From the NCBI GenBank assembly GCA_963652495.1, contig CAVJTU010000002.1, positions 1 through 64,000 on the forward strand: a DNA stretch of 64,000 bases, read 5' to 3'. The position numbers and the translations under genes are program-made. Source of the stretch: Anthropogastromicrobium sp963652495. Its GTDB lineage: Bacteria > Bacillota > Clostridia > Lachnospirales > Lachnospiraceae. Shown one piece after another: positions 54,073 to 62,794 of the stretch. The first letter of the stretch is position 1. Each line of letters begins with the position of its first letter. A model generated the notes under the pieces. That model saw only the letters and a list, made by a program, of their open reading frames with translations. It was not told the DNA's origin and searched no databases.

Positions 54073-55173
54073 TTATTTTTGATAAACCGGATAATGATGA
54101 TATTCGAGGCATTCAGTGGCTTTTTCTCTGGATGCCTGATCGTGAAATTCGATTTTAATCGTACCGGCCATATGCTCACGGTTGTGGTTGATGCCGATAT
54201 TTTTGATGCTGACATTCTCAAAGGCAAGCAGCGTAGCGATAACAGAGATTGCACCTGGCTGGTCTGGGATATCGCAGCAGATCGCGTACTCTGGATTCAT
54301 CGTCGCACTGCCGCGCTTGTCACTGATGGAGCTGCGGTAGTTGCCGGAACGCTCGAAACTATCGTAAACATCCTTGTGATTATCGGTTTTCAAATCGGTA
54401 ATTGTCTGGTCAATCGCCTTCTTATAATCCTCCAATAAGGAAATGATATTGTCTTTGTTCGTAAATAAAATCTGCTCCCACATGACAGGTGAGGAGGAGG
54501 CAATTCTTGTAATATCTTTAAAGCCGCCTGCGGCAATCTTTTTCATCGTGCCGTCCGGAAAATCAGACTGGGCAACGAGATTGACAAGAGACGAAGCGAT
54601 GACGTGAGGCACATGGCTGATCGCGGCAACTGCATAGTCGTGATTCTTGTAGTCAAGTACAAGCGGAATCGCAGCCTGATCCGCAGCAAATTGAATCATC
54701 GTGTCCAGCTGATCCTGTGTTGTTTTCTCGGTAGGAGTAATGACATAATATGCATTTTCCAAAAGAGAAGCCTTTGAGCAGGCATATCCGGTGCGTTCAG
54801 AACCAGCCATCGGATGGCCGCCGACAAAGCAGTCCTCCATGCCAAGCGCGATTACTGTTTCGTGAATGGCGGTCTTTGTACTGCCTACATCCGTAACGAT
54901 GCATCCCGGCTTCCGAAATAGGCGAATCGCTTTTAAGTAATCCTCATTATAGGAAACCGGTGTGCATAAAATAATCATGTCACATGTGCGAAGAGTTTCA
55001 TTTACACCATCTAAAATAATATCGACAATGCCGTCAGCCTTTGCTTCTTCAAGCGTGCTGCGCGTTCTCATATATGCCATGATCGTGGTATCCGGGTGAA
55101 CCTGCTTTATTTTGCGGGCAATGGAACCGCCGATCAGTCCCAGTCCGATAAATCCAATCGTTTGAAGCTGCAT
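54073..55173 (-). CDS. tyrA: Prephenate dehydrogenase with ACT domain
   Basis: TyrA (366 residues) oxidatively decarboxylates prephenate to 4-hydroxyphenylpyruvate in tyrosine synthesis. The NAD site is IGFIGLGLIGGSIARKI, the catalytic His is in GGHPMAGSERTG, and HDYAVAAISHVPHVIASSLV is the conserved helical-domain motif. A C-terminal ACT domain (DIPDQPGAISVIATLLAFEN) suggests tyrosine feedback. ATG 55173 is where similarity starts; an upstream in-frame ATG adds 32 unrelated residues. GAAAGGC precedes it. Confidence 0.94.
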   Translation of the reverse strand: MQLQTIGFIGLGLIGGSIARKIKQVHPDTTIMAYMRTRSTLEEAKADGIVDIILDGVNETLRTCDMIILCTPVSYNEDYLKAIRLFRKPGCIVTDVGSTKTAIHETVIALGMEDCFVGGHPMAGSERTGYACSKASLLENAYYVITPTEKTTQDQLDTMIQFAADQAAIPLVLDYKNHDYAVAAISHVPHVIASSLVNLVAQSDFPDGTMKKIAAGGFKDITRIASSSPVMWEQILFTNKDNIISLLEDYKKAIDQTITDLKTDNHKDVYDSFERSGNYRSSISDKRGSATMNPEYAICCDIPDQPGAISVIATLLAFENVSIKNIGINHNREHMAGTIKIEFHDQASREKATECLEYHHYPVYQK

Positions 55174-55389
55174 AATCAATATTGCCTTTCTGCACTCCGG
55201 CAGTATAGGGAAGTCGAAGCGTCTGAACGTATTGTAACGAAAGTGGAGGGGAAAGTCAAGCTTTTTCACTTTAAAGCGCGAAATACATTGCCATTTGGGT
55301 CACAGTTCACAGGGGATCATCGAACCGCCGTCGTAAAACAACTTGCCCGTGAGTGATAACGAAAACATCTATAAAAGTGCAAAAAATAG

Positions 55390-55418
55390 TTGCAATTATT
55401 TGAAATATTTTATATAAT
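55390..55418 (+). promoter_or_regulatory. Promoter of the EF-G paralogue
   Basis: TTGCAA (55390-55395), 17 bases, TATAAT (55413-55418). Confidence 0.7.
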
Positions 55419-55511
55419 ATCCCTATCAGATTCCGAGAGGTCTCAAAATTGTATATTGCAAAAGGGACAAAAGAAACCTGGAAAGAAAAGAAAGATTGGA
55501 GGACGTGACTT

Positions 55512-57590
55512 ATGAAGGTTTATGAAACTGGGAACATCCGCAACGTTGTCGTAATGGGACATGGCGGATGTGGTAAGACAACACTTGTTGAGGCTATTGC
55601 CTATCAGACCGGCATTACAGCTAGGATGGGAAAGGTGACGGACAAAAATACCATCAGCGATTATGATAAGGAAGAGCAGAAGCGTCAGTTTTCCATTTCG
55701 ACCAGCGTAGTTCCGGTCGAGTTCGAGGACATTAAGATTAATTTCTTAGACACACCTGGATATTTTGACTTCGTAGGAGAAGTAGAGGAGGCATGCCATG
55801 CAGCGGGTGCTGCTGTTATCGTGATTAACGGCAAATCCGGCGTAGAGGTTGGTACATTAAAGGCATGGGAGCTTTGCGAGAAGTATAAGCTGCCGAGATT
55901 GTTTTTTGTAACGGGCATGGATGATGATCAGGCGAGCTACCGTAAGATCGTTCTTGAGTTAAACGATCGTTTTGGACGTAAGGTAGCACCGTTCCATGTG
56001 CCGATCCGTGAGAATGAAAAGTTCGTCGGATTCGTCAATGTTGTAAAGATGAAGGGCCGCCGTTTTATCAATGATACAAGCGAATATGAGGAGTGCGATA
56101 TCCCGGATTATCTGGATAAGCACTTAAACATCAGCCGTGATGCACTTGTTGAGGCCGTTGCTGATACAAGCGAGGAGCTGATGGAGCGTTACTTTGCAGG
56201 AGAAGAATTTACCTATGAGGAAGTTTCCACTGCACTGAGAACCCACGTTATGGACTGTCAGATTGTTCCGGTATTGGTTGGATCCGGTGTTCACAATCAG
56301 GGTACCAGCATGCTGATGAATGTAATTAAGAAGTACTTCCCATCACCGGAATATACCGTAAACCACGGAAAAGAAACCTCCACAGGAGAACTTGTTATGG
56401 TTAAGTGCGATCAGAATAAGCATCTGTCTGCAAAGGTATTCAAGACTGTAGTTGATCCGTTTATCGGAAAGTATTCCCTGATTAAGGTCGTAACCGGTAC
56501 ACTGGAGGCTGGAGACAGCATTTATAATGTAAATAAGGGGACAGAGGATCGTGCGTCCAAGCTGTATCTGATGCGCGGCAAGGAAACCATCGAGGTTCCG
56601 GAACTCCACGCAGGCGATATCGGCGCACTTGCCAAGATCGAAAAGATCTCCACAGGCGACACTATTTCCACAAAGGGTGCAACCCTTGTTTACGATGGAC
56701 CGCAGTTAAGCAAGCCATATACATGCAAGGCATACCGTGCAAAGAACAAGTCGGATGAAGATAAGATCAATGGCGCACTCGCACGTATGGTAGAGGAAGA
56801 TCAGACCCTTCGTCTTGAGAATGATGTAGAGAATCATCAGACACTAATCTACGGCATCGGTGATCAGCAGCTTGATGTTGCAGCAAGCCGCATTTTGAAC
56901 CGTTATAAGGTTGAGATTGAGCTGTATCGTCCGAAGGTAGCATACCGTGAGACACTTAGAAAGAAAGTTCAGGTACAGGGCAAGTACAAGAAGCAGACCG
57001 GCGGCAGCGGTCAGTATGGCGATGTACATATGATCTTTGAGCCGTCAGGTGATCTGGATACGCCATATATCTTCGAGGAAAAGGTAGTCGGCGGTGCCGT
57101 TCCGAAGAACTACTTCCCGGCAGTTGAAAAGGGTATTCAGGAGTCTGTATTAAAGGGTACGCTTGCAGGTTATCCGGTAGTCGGCTTAAAGGCAACACTT
57201 GTTGACGGTTCCTATCATCCGGTAGATTCCTCCGAGCTTGCATTCAAGATGGCTGCTATCCTTGCTTATAAGAAAGGATTCGCAGAGGCAAATCCTACGA
57301 TCTTAGAGCCAATCGCATCCGTTTCCATCACGGTACCGGATGATCTTGTGGGTGATGTTATGGGCGATCTGAATAAGCGCCGCGGCAGAGTACTTGGTAT
57401 GGATCACGTAGCAGGCGGAAAACAGATGGTGACAGCAGATGTGCCGGCGGCAGAGATGTATGGTTATTCAACAGATCTTCGAGCAATGTCCGGCGGTATG
57501 GGTGAGTTCTCCTATGAGTTTGCAAGATATGAGCAGGCTCCGCAGGATGTTCAGAAGAAGATTATTGAGGCAGCCGAGAAGGACGACTAA
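55512..57590 (+). CDS. EF-G-like translational GTPase (second EF-G type)
   Basis: The product is 692 residues with the five EF-G domains: GTPase P-loop GHGGCGKTTLVEA, DTPGYFDF (G3), domain II, and the C-terminal IV/V region (GGSGQYGDVHMIFEPS, DGSYHPVDSSELAFK, RRGRVLGMD). The G4 motif, normally NKxD, reads TGMD (FFVTGMDDDQA), and the switch and domain IV sequences differ from canonical FusA. This matches the EF-G2/FusA2 type found beside a normal FusA in Clostridia; its role may be specialised. GGAGGACGTG precedes the ATG. The upstream 90-base leader shows no clear structure. Confidence 0.85.
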   Translation: MKVYETGNIRNVVVMGHGGCGKTTLVEAIAYQTGITARMGKVTDKNTISDYDKEEQKRQFSISTSVVPVEFEDIKINFLDTPGYFDFVGEVEEACHAAGAAVIVINGKSGVEVGTLKAWELCEKYKLPRLFFVTGMDDDQASYRKIVLELNDRFGRKVAPFHVPIRENEKFVGFVNVVKMKGRRFINDTSEYEECDIPDYLDKHLNISRDALVEAVADTSEELMERYFAGEEFTYEEVSTALRTHVMDCQIVPVLVGSGVHNQGTSMLMNVIKKYFPSPEYTVNHGKETSTGELVMVKCDQNKHLSAKVFKTVVDPFIGKYSLIKVVTGTLEAGDSIYNVNKGTEDRASKLYLMRGKETIEVPELHAGDIGALAKIEKISTGDTISTKGATLVYDGPQLSKPYTCKAYRAKNKSDEDKINGALARMVEEDQTLRLENDVENHQTLIYGIGDQQLDVAASRILNRYKVEIELYRPKVAYRETLRKKVQVQGKYKKQTGGSGQYGDVHMIFEPSGDLDTPYIFEEKVVGGAVPKNYFPAVEKGIQESVLKGTLAGYPVVGLKATLVDGSYHPVDSSELAFKMAAILAYKKGFAEANPTILEPIASVSITVPDDLVGDVMGDLNKRRGRVLGMDHVAGGKQMVTADVPAAEMYGYSTDLRAMSGGMGEFSYEFARYEQAPQDVQKKIIEAAEKDD

Positions 57591-57617
57591 AAGTAATCAA
57601 TTATATAAAAGGAAAGA

Positions 57618-57642
57618 GGGGGGTTGACAAGCCCCCTTTTTC
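57618..57642 (+). terminator. Terminator of the EF-G-type gene, overlapping the leuS promoter
   Basis: GGGGG (57619-57623) pairs with CCCCC (57632-57636), followed by TTTTTCT. The loop contains TTGACA, the -35 box of the next promoter. Confidence 0.65.
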
Positions 57643-57653
57643 TATGGTATTGT
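57624..57653 (+). promoter_or_regulatory. Probable leuS promoter
   Basis: TTGACA (57624-57629), 18 bases, TATTGT (57648-57653), with the transcript expected to start near 57660. Confidence 0.5.
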
Positions 57654-57660
57654 TACAAAG

Positions 57661-57765
57661 ATTGAGGGCAAAGTAGGCATCTGCTTTGAAGTAGAGTGGT
57701 ACCGAGAAGTCTTTTCGTCTCTATAGAAAGAGAGAGAAAGGGCTCTTTTTTTCCCGGAAAAGAAG
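57661..57765 (+). promoter_or_regulatory. Truncated T-box leader of leuS
   Basis: The T-box sequence GTAGAGTGGTACCGAG (57691-57706) is clear. It is preceded by a small hairpin (AAAGTAG/CTGCTTT, 57670-57687) in the place of stem III and followed by GTCTCT, which can pair as an antiterminator, then AAAGAG/CTCTTT and a T-run as a terminator. The specifier stem I and stem II are missing: only about 10 bases lie between the predicted transcript start and stem III. Confidence 0.6.
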
Positions 57766-57782
57766 CCCGGAAAGGAAACACA

Positions 57783-60188
57783 ATGAACAAGAATTACGAT
57801 CCAAAAGAAATTGAATCTAAGTGGCAGAAAGTCTGGATGGATGAGAAGGCTTTTGCTGCAACTGATGATTACACAAAGCCAAAGTACTATGCGCTGGTTG
57901 AGTTCCCATATCCGTCAGGACAGGGACTCCATGTAGGCCATCCGCGTCCGTATACTGCACTTGATATCGTTGCCAGAAAGAGAAGATTACAGGGATATAA
58001 CGTATTGTATCCGATGGGTTGGGATGCATTTGGTCTTCCGACTGAGAATTATGCGATCAAGAATCACATCCATCCGAAGATCGTTACCCATAATAATGTA
58101 GCCCGTTTCAAGAATCAGCTTCAGTCCTTAGGATATTCCTTTGACTGGGACAGAGAGATCAATACAACGGATCCGAATTACTATCACTGGACACAGTGGA
58201 TCTTCTTAAAGCTGTACAAGGAAGGTCTGGCATACAAGTCTGAGATGCCGGTTAACTGGTGTACCTCATGTAAGGTAGGTCTGGCAAATGAGGAGGTTGT
58301 AAACGGCGTTTGTGAGCGCTGCGGCAGCCCGGTTGTTCGTAAAATGAAGAGCCAGTGGATGTTAAAGATCACCGAGTACGCAGATAAGCTGATCGACGGT
58401 CTGGACAGCGTAGACTATGTAGAGAAGGTAAAGGTTTCCCAGAGAAACTGGATCGGCCGTTCCAACGGTGCCGAGGTTGATTTTGCAATCGCTGGCACAG
58501 AGGATAAGCTTCGTATCTACACCACCCGTCCGGATACCTTATTCGGTGTTACGTATATGGTTGTTTCACCGGAGCATCCGTATCTGGATAAGTATAAGGA
58601 TCAGATTTCTAACTGGGATGAGATCATTGCATATCGTGAGGCAGCTGCAAAGAAGTCTGACTTCGAGCGTTCCGAGCTGGCAAAGGATAAGACTGGTGTT
58701 GAGATCAAGGGCTTAAAGGCAGTCAATCCGGTAAATGGCAAGGAGATTCCGGTATGGGTTTCTGATTACGTATTGATGAGCTACGGTACCGGTGCAATCA
58801 TGGCTGTTCCGGCTCACGATGAGAGAGACTGGGAATTTGCCAAGAAGTTCAACCTTCCGATCATCGAGGTTGTAGCAGGCGGAGACGTTCAAAATGCTGC
58901 ATTTACTGATGTTCAGACCGGTAAGCTTGTGAATTCCGGATTCCTTGACGGACTGGAAGTAGCCGATGCAAAGAAGAAGATCATCGAGTACCTGGAAGAG
59001 AAGAAGATCGGTACGCCGAAGAAGAATTATAAGTTAAGAGACTGGGTATTCTCCAGACAGCGCTATTGGGGTGAGCCGATCCCGATCGTAAAGTGTGAAA
59101 AGTGCGGTTTCGTTCCGCTGTCTGAGGATGATCTGCCGCTGGAGCTGCCGGATGTCGAGAGCTACATGCCGACCGACAATGGTGAGTCTCCGCTGGCTGC
59201 TATGACCGACTGGGTAAATACCACTTGCCCATGCTGCGGCGGTCCGGCAAAGAGAGAGACGGATACCATGCCTCAGTGGGCTGGTTCCTCCTGGTATTTC
59301 CTTCGTTATACCGATCCGCACAATAACGATGCACTGGCAAGCAAGGAGGCTTTAAAGTACTGGCTTCCGGTTGACTGGTACAATGGCGGTATGGAGCATA
59401 CCACTCTGCATCTTCTGTATTCCCGTTTCTGGCATCGTTTCCTGTATGATCAGGGCGTTGTTCCGTGTCCGGAACCATATCAGAAGAGAACGTCTCACGG
59501 TATGATTCTTGGTGAGAATGGTGAGAAGATGTCCAAATCACGTGGAAATGTCATCAACCCGGATGATATCGTGAACGAGTTTGGTGCGGATACCCTGCGT
59601 ACCTATGAGATGTTCATCGGTGCATTCGAGTTGGCAGCCAGCTGGAGCAATGAGGGTGTTAAGGGCTGCCGCCGTTTCTTGGAGCGTGTATGGAAGTTAC
59701 AGGATATGCTGACCGATGAGGACGGCTTCTCTAAGGACATGGAGACGAAGATGCATCAGACGATGAAGAAGGTATCTTCTGACTTTGAGACCTTAAAGTA
59801 CAATACCGCAATCGCAGCGATGATGGCCCTGTTAAATGACTTCTACAAGAAGGGCAGCATCACAAAGGGCGAGTTAAAGACTTTCCTGATTTTGTTAAAT
59901 CCGGTTGCACCTCATATCACAGAGGAAATGTGGGCAGATTGTAACTTTGGCGGACGTCTGTATCAGCAGAGCTGGCCGGAGTACGATGAAGACAAGACAA
60001 TTGAGAACACTGTTGAGATCGCCGTTCAGATCAACGGAAAGACCAAGGGTACGGTTTCCATCGCAAGAGATTGCGACAAGGAGACTGCAATCGCAGCAGG
60101 AAAAGAAGTAATCAAAGATAAGCTGACCGGAAACGTCATCAAAGAGATCTATGTTCCGGGAAGAATTATCAACATCGTTATGAAATGA
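57783..60188 (+). CDS. leuS: Leucyl-tRNA synthetase
   Basis: LeuS (801 residues) charges tRNA-Leu. Seen: YPSGQGLHVGHPR (HIGH-type site), a zinc-ribbon pair CTSC/CERC, the editing (CP1) domain with YTTRPDTLFGVTYMV, a second CEKC/CPCC pair, GEKMSKSRGNV (KMSKS loop), and the anticodon and C-terminal domains. ATG 57783 follows CGGAAAGGAAA; the frame is open upstream through the leader. Its TGA stop (60186-60188) is the first three bases of a dispersed repeat. Confidence 0.97.
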   Translation: MNKNYDPKEIESKWQKVWMDEKAFAATDDYTKPKYYALVEFPYPSGQGLHVGHPRPYTALDIVARKRRLQGYNVLYPMGWDAFGLPTENYAIKNHIHPKIVTHNNVARFKNQLQSLGYSFDWDREINTTDPNYYHWTQWIFLKLYKEGLAYKSEMPVNWCTSCKVGLANEEVVNGVCERCGSPVVRKMKSQWMLKITEYADKLIDGLDSVDYVEKVKVSQRNWIGRSNGAEVDFAIAGTEDKLRIYTTRPDTLFGVTYMVVSPEHPYLDKYKDQISNWDEIIAYREAAAKKSDFERSELAKDKTGVEIKGLKAVNPVNGKEIPVWVSDYVLMSYGTGAIMAVPAHDERDWEFAKKFNLPIIEVVAGGDVQNAAFTDVQTGKLVNSGFLDGLEVADAKKKIIEYLEEKKIGTPKKNYKLRDWVFSRQRYWGEPIPIVKCEKCGFVPLSEDDLPLELPDVESYMPTDNGESPLAAMTDWVNTTCPCCGGPAKRETDTMPQWAGSSWYFLRYTDPHNNDALASKEALKYWLPVDWYNGGMEHTTLHLLYSRFWHRFLYDQGVVPCPEPYQKRTSHGMILGENGEKMSKSRGNVINPDDIVNEFGADTLRTYEMFIGAFELAASWSNEGVKGCRRFLERVWKLQDMLTDEDGFSKDMETKMHQTMKKVSSDFETLKYNTAIAAMMALLNDFYKKGSITKGELKTFLILLNPVAPHITEEMWADCNFGGRLYQQSWPEYDEDKTIENTVEIAVQINGKTKGTVSIARDCDKETAIAAGKEVIKDKLTGNVIKEIYVPGRIINIVMK

Positions 60189-60344
60189 TACCAGCGTCAA
60201 AAGGTCAGAAAGCCGATGCAAGCTTGCTTGCAAGAGGATTTTTGACCTCTTGACCCGTCAAAAATATGAGCAAGATTACGAATGTTTTTGAAGATTGCGA
60301 GAGCGCAAAGCACGTAGCAATCTGGTATCAAAGGGCAACATCAT
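60186..60344. repeat. Dispersed composite repeat, long copy (copy 6)
   Basis: TGATACCAGCGTCAAAAGG starts at the leuS stop, followed by the GCAAGCTTGCTTGC module, a TTTTTGACC stretch, an unrelated middle, then GATTGCGAGAGCGCAAAGCA, CGTAGCAATCTGG, TATCAAAGGGCAACATCAT. The two ends are inverted relative to each other (TGATACCAG against CTGGTATCA), as in a miniature inverted-repeat element. Confidence 0.75.
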
Positions 60345-60359
60345 GAAAAGGAACTGTTT

Positions 60360-60413
60360 AAGCCGCAGCAGATGTCGCAGAGTGCGGCAAAGCTGCGGCT
60401 TTGGCATTTTTTA
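60360..60413 (+). terminator. Terminator upstream of the M28 peptidase gene
   Basis: AAGCCGCAG (60360-60368) pairs with CTGCGGCTT (60393-60401), then GGCATTTTTT. It probably ends the leuS transcript. Confidence 0.75.
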
Positions 60414-60433
60414 ACACGGAAAAGAGGTTCGCT

Positions 60434-62194
60434 ATGAAGATTTGCAAAAAGATAAAAGCAGCTGTGATGGCACTATGTCTGACAATCGGTATGTGTGCAG
60501 TTTCACTTCCACAGACCGTTCATGCTGAGTATGGCGATAATGCATATGCTTTTATGTCGCAGCTGCAGTCCAATTATCCATATCGTCAGGTTAACTCCTC
60601 AAACGGCATGTTGGCAGGCGCTGAGGAGTGGTTAAAGGCACAGATTGTTACGATGGGCTATGAATATATGGTGCAGCCGTTTACGAAAACCTCGTCGGAC
60701 GGCGTAACGCCATGCTACGGAGAAAACCTGATCTTTTCAAAGCAGGGAGCAAGTGACCGCGTGATCGTGATTGGCGCACATTATGATTGTGTCGAGCAGA
60801 CCTTTGGTACTGATGACAATGCATCAGGCGTGGGTGTATTGTTGGAGCTTGCGAGCATCTACAGCACAAAGGAGTCTCCTTATACGCTTCGATTTATCCT
60901 TTTTTCGGCAGAAGAGCCGGGATGTCTTGGCAGTCAGTACTATGTAGAGAATCTTAGCGAAGAAGAGCGCGGCCGCATTGCATGTATGATTAATATTGAT
61001 ACAATTGCAGCGGGTGATAATATGTATCTCTATGGAGGTACCGTGGATGAAGGCGGAAGCATTGTTCAGGATTGGGCAGTTTATCAGGCACAGTCAGCAG
61101 CTGAGCTTTTAGGTCTGGACATGTCGTTCCATCCAGATGTCAACGACAGTTTTCCGACACCGACTAAGGCAACAGCAAGCGACCAGATGGCATTTGCAAG
61201 CGCAGGTATTCCTTACATTTATTGTGAGGCATCGAACTGGAACGGTGAGCCTTACACAAACTTCTATGAGACGAGCAATTCAGCTGTTGCGGGTGGTGCC
61301 GTTATGCACAAAGCAGAGTATGATAACCTGACATTCATTGAGAATACGTTTGGAACACGTGCATATGATCATCTTCAGGCGTATAGCAAGCTGCTCGACT
61401 ATTTCATTGAAAATATGAAGGAAGGCGAGTACACCGCAGGCTACACATTTGAGGATGTAAACACAAAGGCAACGACGACCGATTCTGTTTATTTCAGAGA
61501 AAGACCGACACAGTACAGTCCGTCAATTGAGCTTCTTGATGCCAACACAGAAGTGACGGTTACGGGTTATCATGCGAGCTGGTGCCGTGTGGAGGTTGAC
61601 GGTCAGGAGGGTTATATTAAGACAGACTACCTGACCATGGATGTCGATGCAAAGGGCAGTTTAGAGGAAGCATCATCGGAAGATGAGTCCGAAGCTGTTT
61701 CAGAGGCAGAATCGGAGAATGCTTCCGAAGCAGAATCCGAAACTGGCACGGCAGAGGAAGCATCTGCTGAAGATATTTCAGAGAATGAATCTTCAAAGAG
61801 TGAGGCAGCTTCTTCTGATGTAAGCTTGAGCGAAAATGAAAGTGAAACGGTTTCAAATTCAAGCACATCCAGCCAGAATATGTCAGATTCTCAGTCTGAC
61901 AGTACAAATGTGGTCACAAAAGTGCTTGACCAGCTCAAAAATGATCCATCCACACTTCGTATCGTTCTGATTGCAATAATTGTAATTATCGGCATCTGGC
62001 TGTGCGTATTCATCGCTCTTCGCCGCAAAAAGAACGCGCAGGAAGATGAGACATCTGATGCGCCAACTGCAGCAGGAAAGCGGGCAAAGGATTCTGCTAG
62101 TGAAAGATCGTCTGAGGGGGCATCCTCAGGAAGAGAGGATTCGGATCATGGCTTTGCAAATCCGGATAAGCATGAAAACGAAAACATGAAATGA
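60434..62194 (+). CDS. Secreted, membrane-anchored M28 family peptidase with SH3b domain
   Basis: The product is 586 residues. A signal peptide (AAVMALCLTIGMCAVSLPQT) is followed by an M28 zinc peptidase domain: VIGAHYDCV, TDDNASGVGVLLELA, FSAEEPGCLGS, NIDTIA. A bacterial SH3 domain (YFRERPTQYSPSIELL) comes next, then a Ser/Glu/Ala-rich linker of about 80 residues, a membrane helix (LIAIIVIIGIWLCVFIAL), and a charged tail. M28 enzymes are aminopeptidases; here it would sit on the outer face of the membrane. ATG 60434 follows AAAGAGG. Its TGA stop is the first three bases of a dispersed repeat, as for leuS and alr. Confidence 0.88.
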   Translation: MKICKKIKAAVMALCLTIGMCAVSLPQTVHAEYGDNAYAFMSQLQSNYPYRQVNSSNGMLAGAEEWLKAQIVTMGYEYMVQPFTKTSSDGVTPCYGENLIFSKQGASDRVIVIGAHYDCVEQTFGTDDNASGVGVLLELASIYSTKESPYTLRFILFSAEEPGCLGSQYYVENLSEEERGRIACMINIDTIAAGDNMYLYGGTVDEGGSIVQDWAVYQAQSAAELLGLDMSFHPDVNDSFPTPTKATASDQMAFASAGIPYIYCEASNWNGEPYTNFYETSNSAVAGGAVMHKAEYDNLTFIENTFGTRAYDHLQAYSKLLDYFIENMKEGEYTAGYTFEDVNTKATTTDSVYFRERPTQYSPSIELLDANTEVTVTGYHASWCRVEVDGQEGYIKTDYLTMDVDAKGSLEEASSEDESEAVSEAESENASEAESETGTAEEASAEDISENESSKSEAASSDVSLSENESETVSNSSTSSQNMSDSQSDSTNVVTKVLDQLKNDPSTLRIVLIAIIVIIGIWLCVFIALRRKKNAQEDETSDAPTAAGKRAKDSASERSSEGASSGREDSDHGFANPDKHENENMK

Positions 62195-62283
62195 TACCAG
62201 GGTCAAAAGGTCAGAAGACCGATGCAAGCTTGCTTGCGAGAGTGCAAAGCACGTAGCAATCTGGTATCAAAGGGTAACATCAT
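62192..62283. repeat. Dispersed composite repeat (copy 7)
   Basis: TGATACCAGGGTCAAAAGG, GCAAGCTTGCTTGC, AAAGCACGTAGCAATC, then TGGTATCAAAGGGTAACATCAT. It is a shorter version of the copy at 60186 and starts at the M28 stop. Confidence 0.8.
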
Positions 62284-62337
62284 GAAATAAGGAAAGTGTG
62301 CGAAGAATGTCTCATTGCAGGCAATCCGATACACACA

Positions 62338-62381
62338 GAAAAAAAGACAGGAATAGCAAGATGTGTTCCTGTCTTTTTTGC
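62338..62381. terminator. Bidirectional terminator
   Basis: AAAAAAGACAGGAA and TTCCTGTCTTTTTT form a 14-bp stem with A- and T-runs between the M28 gene and the convergent small genes. Confidence 0.8.
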
Positions 62382-62408
62382 TTTGTAATGTTTCTGTTTT
62401 TCATGTTG

Positions 62409-62462
62409 AAGATTGCGAGAGTGTAAAGCATGTAGCAATCTGGTATCAAAGGGCAACATCAT
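62409..62462. repeat. Dispersed repeat, one end only (copy 8)
   Basis: GATTGCGAGAGTGTAAAGCA, TGTAGCAATC, TGGTATCAAAGGGCAACATCAT: the right half of copies 6 and 7. Confidence 0.75.
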
Positions 62463-62485
62463 ATTGATGGAAAACATTCAATATA

Positions 62486-62794
62486 CTACAGAGTGGAGGA
62501 AGGTGGCTGTGCCTGTCTGCTTTGCTGCTTTGCGAGCATTTTAGACAACTGGCGAAGCAGCTCTGCTTTCTTTTTTTCTTTCGGGGAGAGATTTGCGGTC
62601 AGCTGGGCGACAAGGGAATCGGTTTCCTCATCGGTGAAATTTATATGTTTGCGTGCAATCTGGCGATTCATACCAAGCAAGAAAGAAAACAGCTCATTCT
62701 GATTTTTGCCGGCGGCTTCATGGAGCATCTGCTGGATAAATTGCATCTTTTCGGGAGATATATTGTCAAACGGTGTCGGCATCGTGCTTTGCAC
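62486..62794 (-). CDS. Small helical protein of unknown function
   Basis: The 102-residue product has no signal peptide and looks mostly helical (FDNISPEKMQFIQQMLHEAA, SPKEKKKAELLRQLSKMLAK). Its start overlaps the end of the previous minus-strand gene by 29 bases, so the two are coupled. I recognise the pair only as the kind of small conserved hypothetical genes common in Lachnospiraceae. Confidence 0.6.
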   Translation of the reverse strand: MQSTMPTPFDNISPEKMQFIQQMLHEAAGKNQNELFSFLLGMNRQIARKHINFTDEETDSLVAQLTANLSPKEKKKAELLRQLSKMLAKQQSRQAQPPSSTL

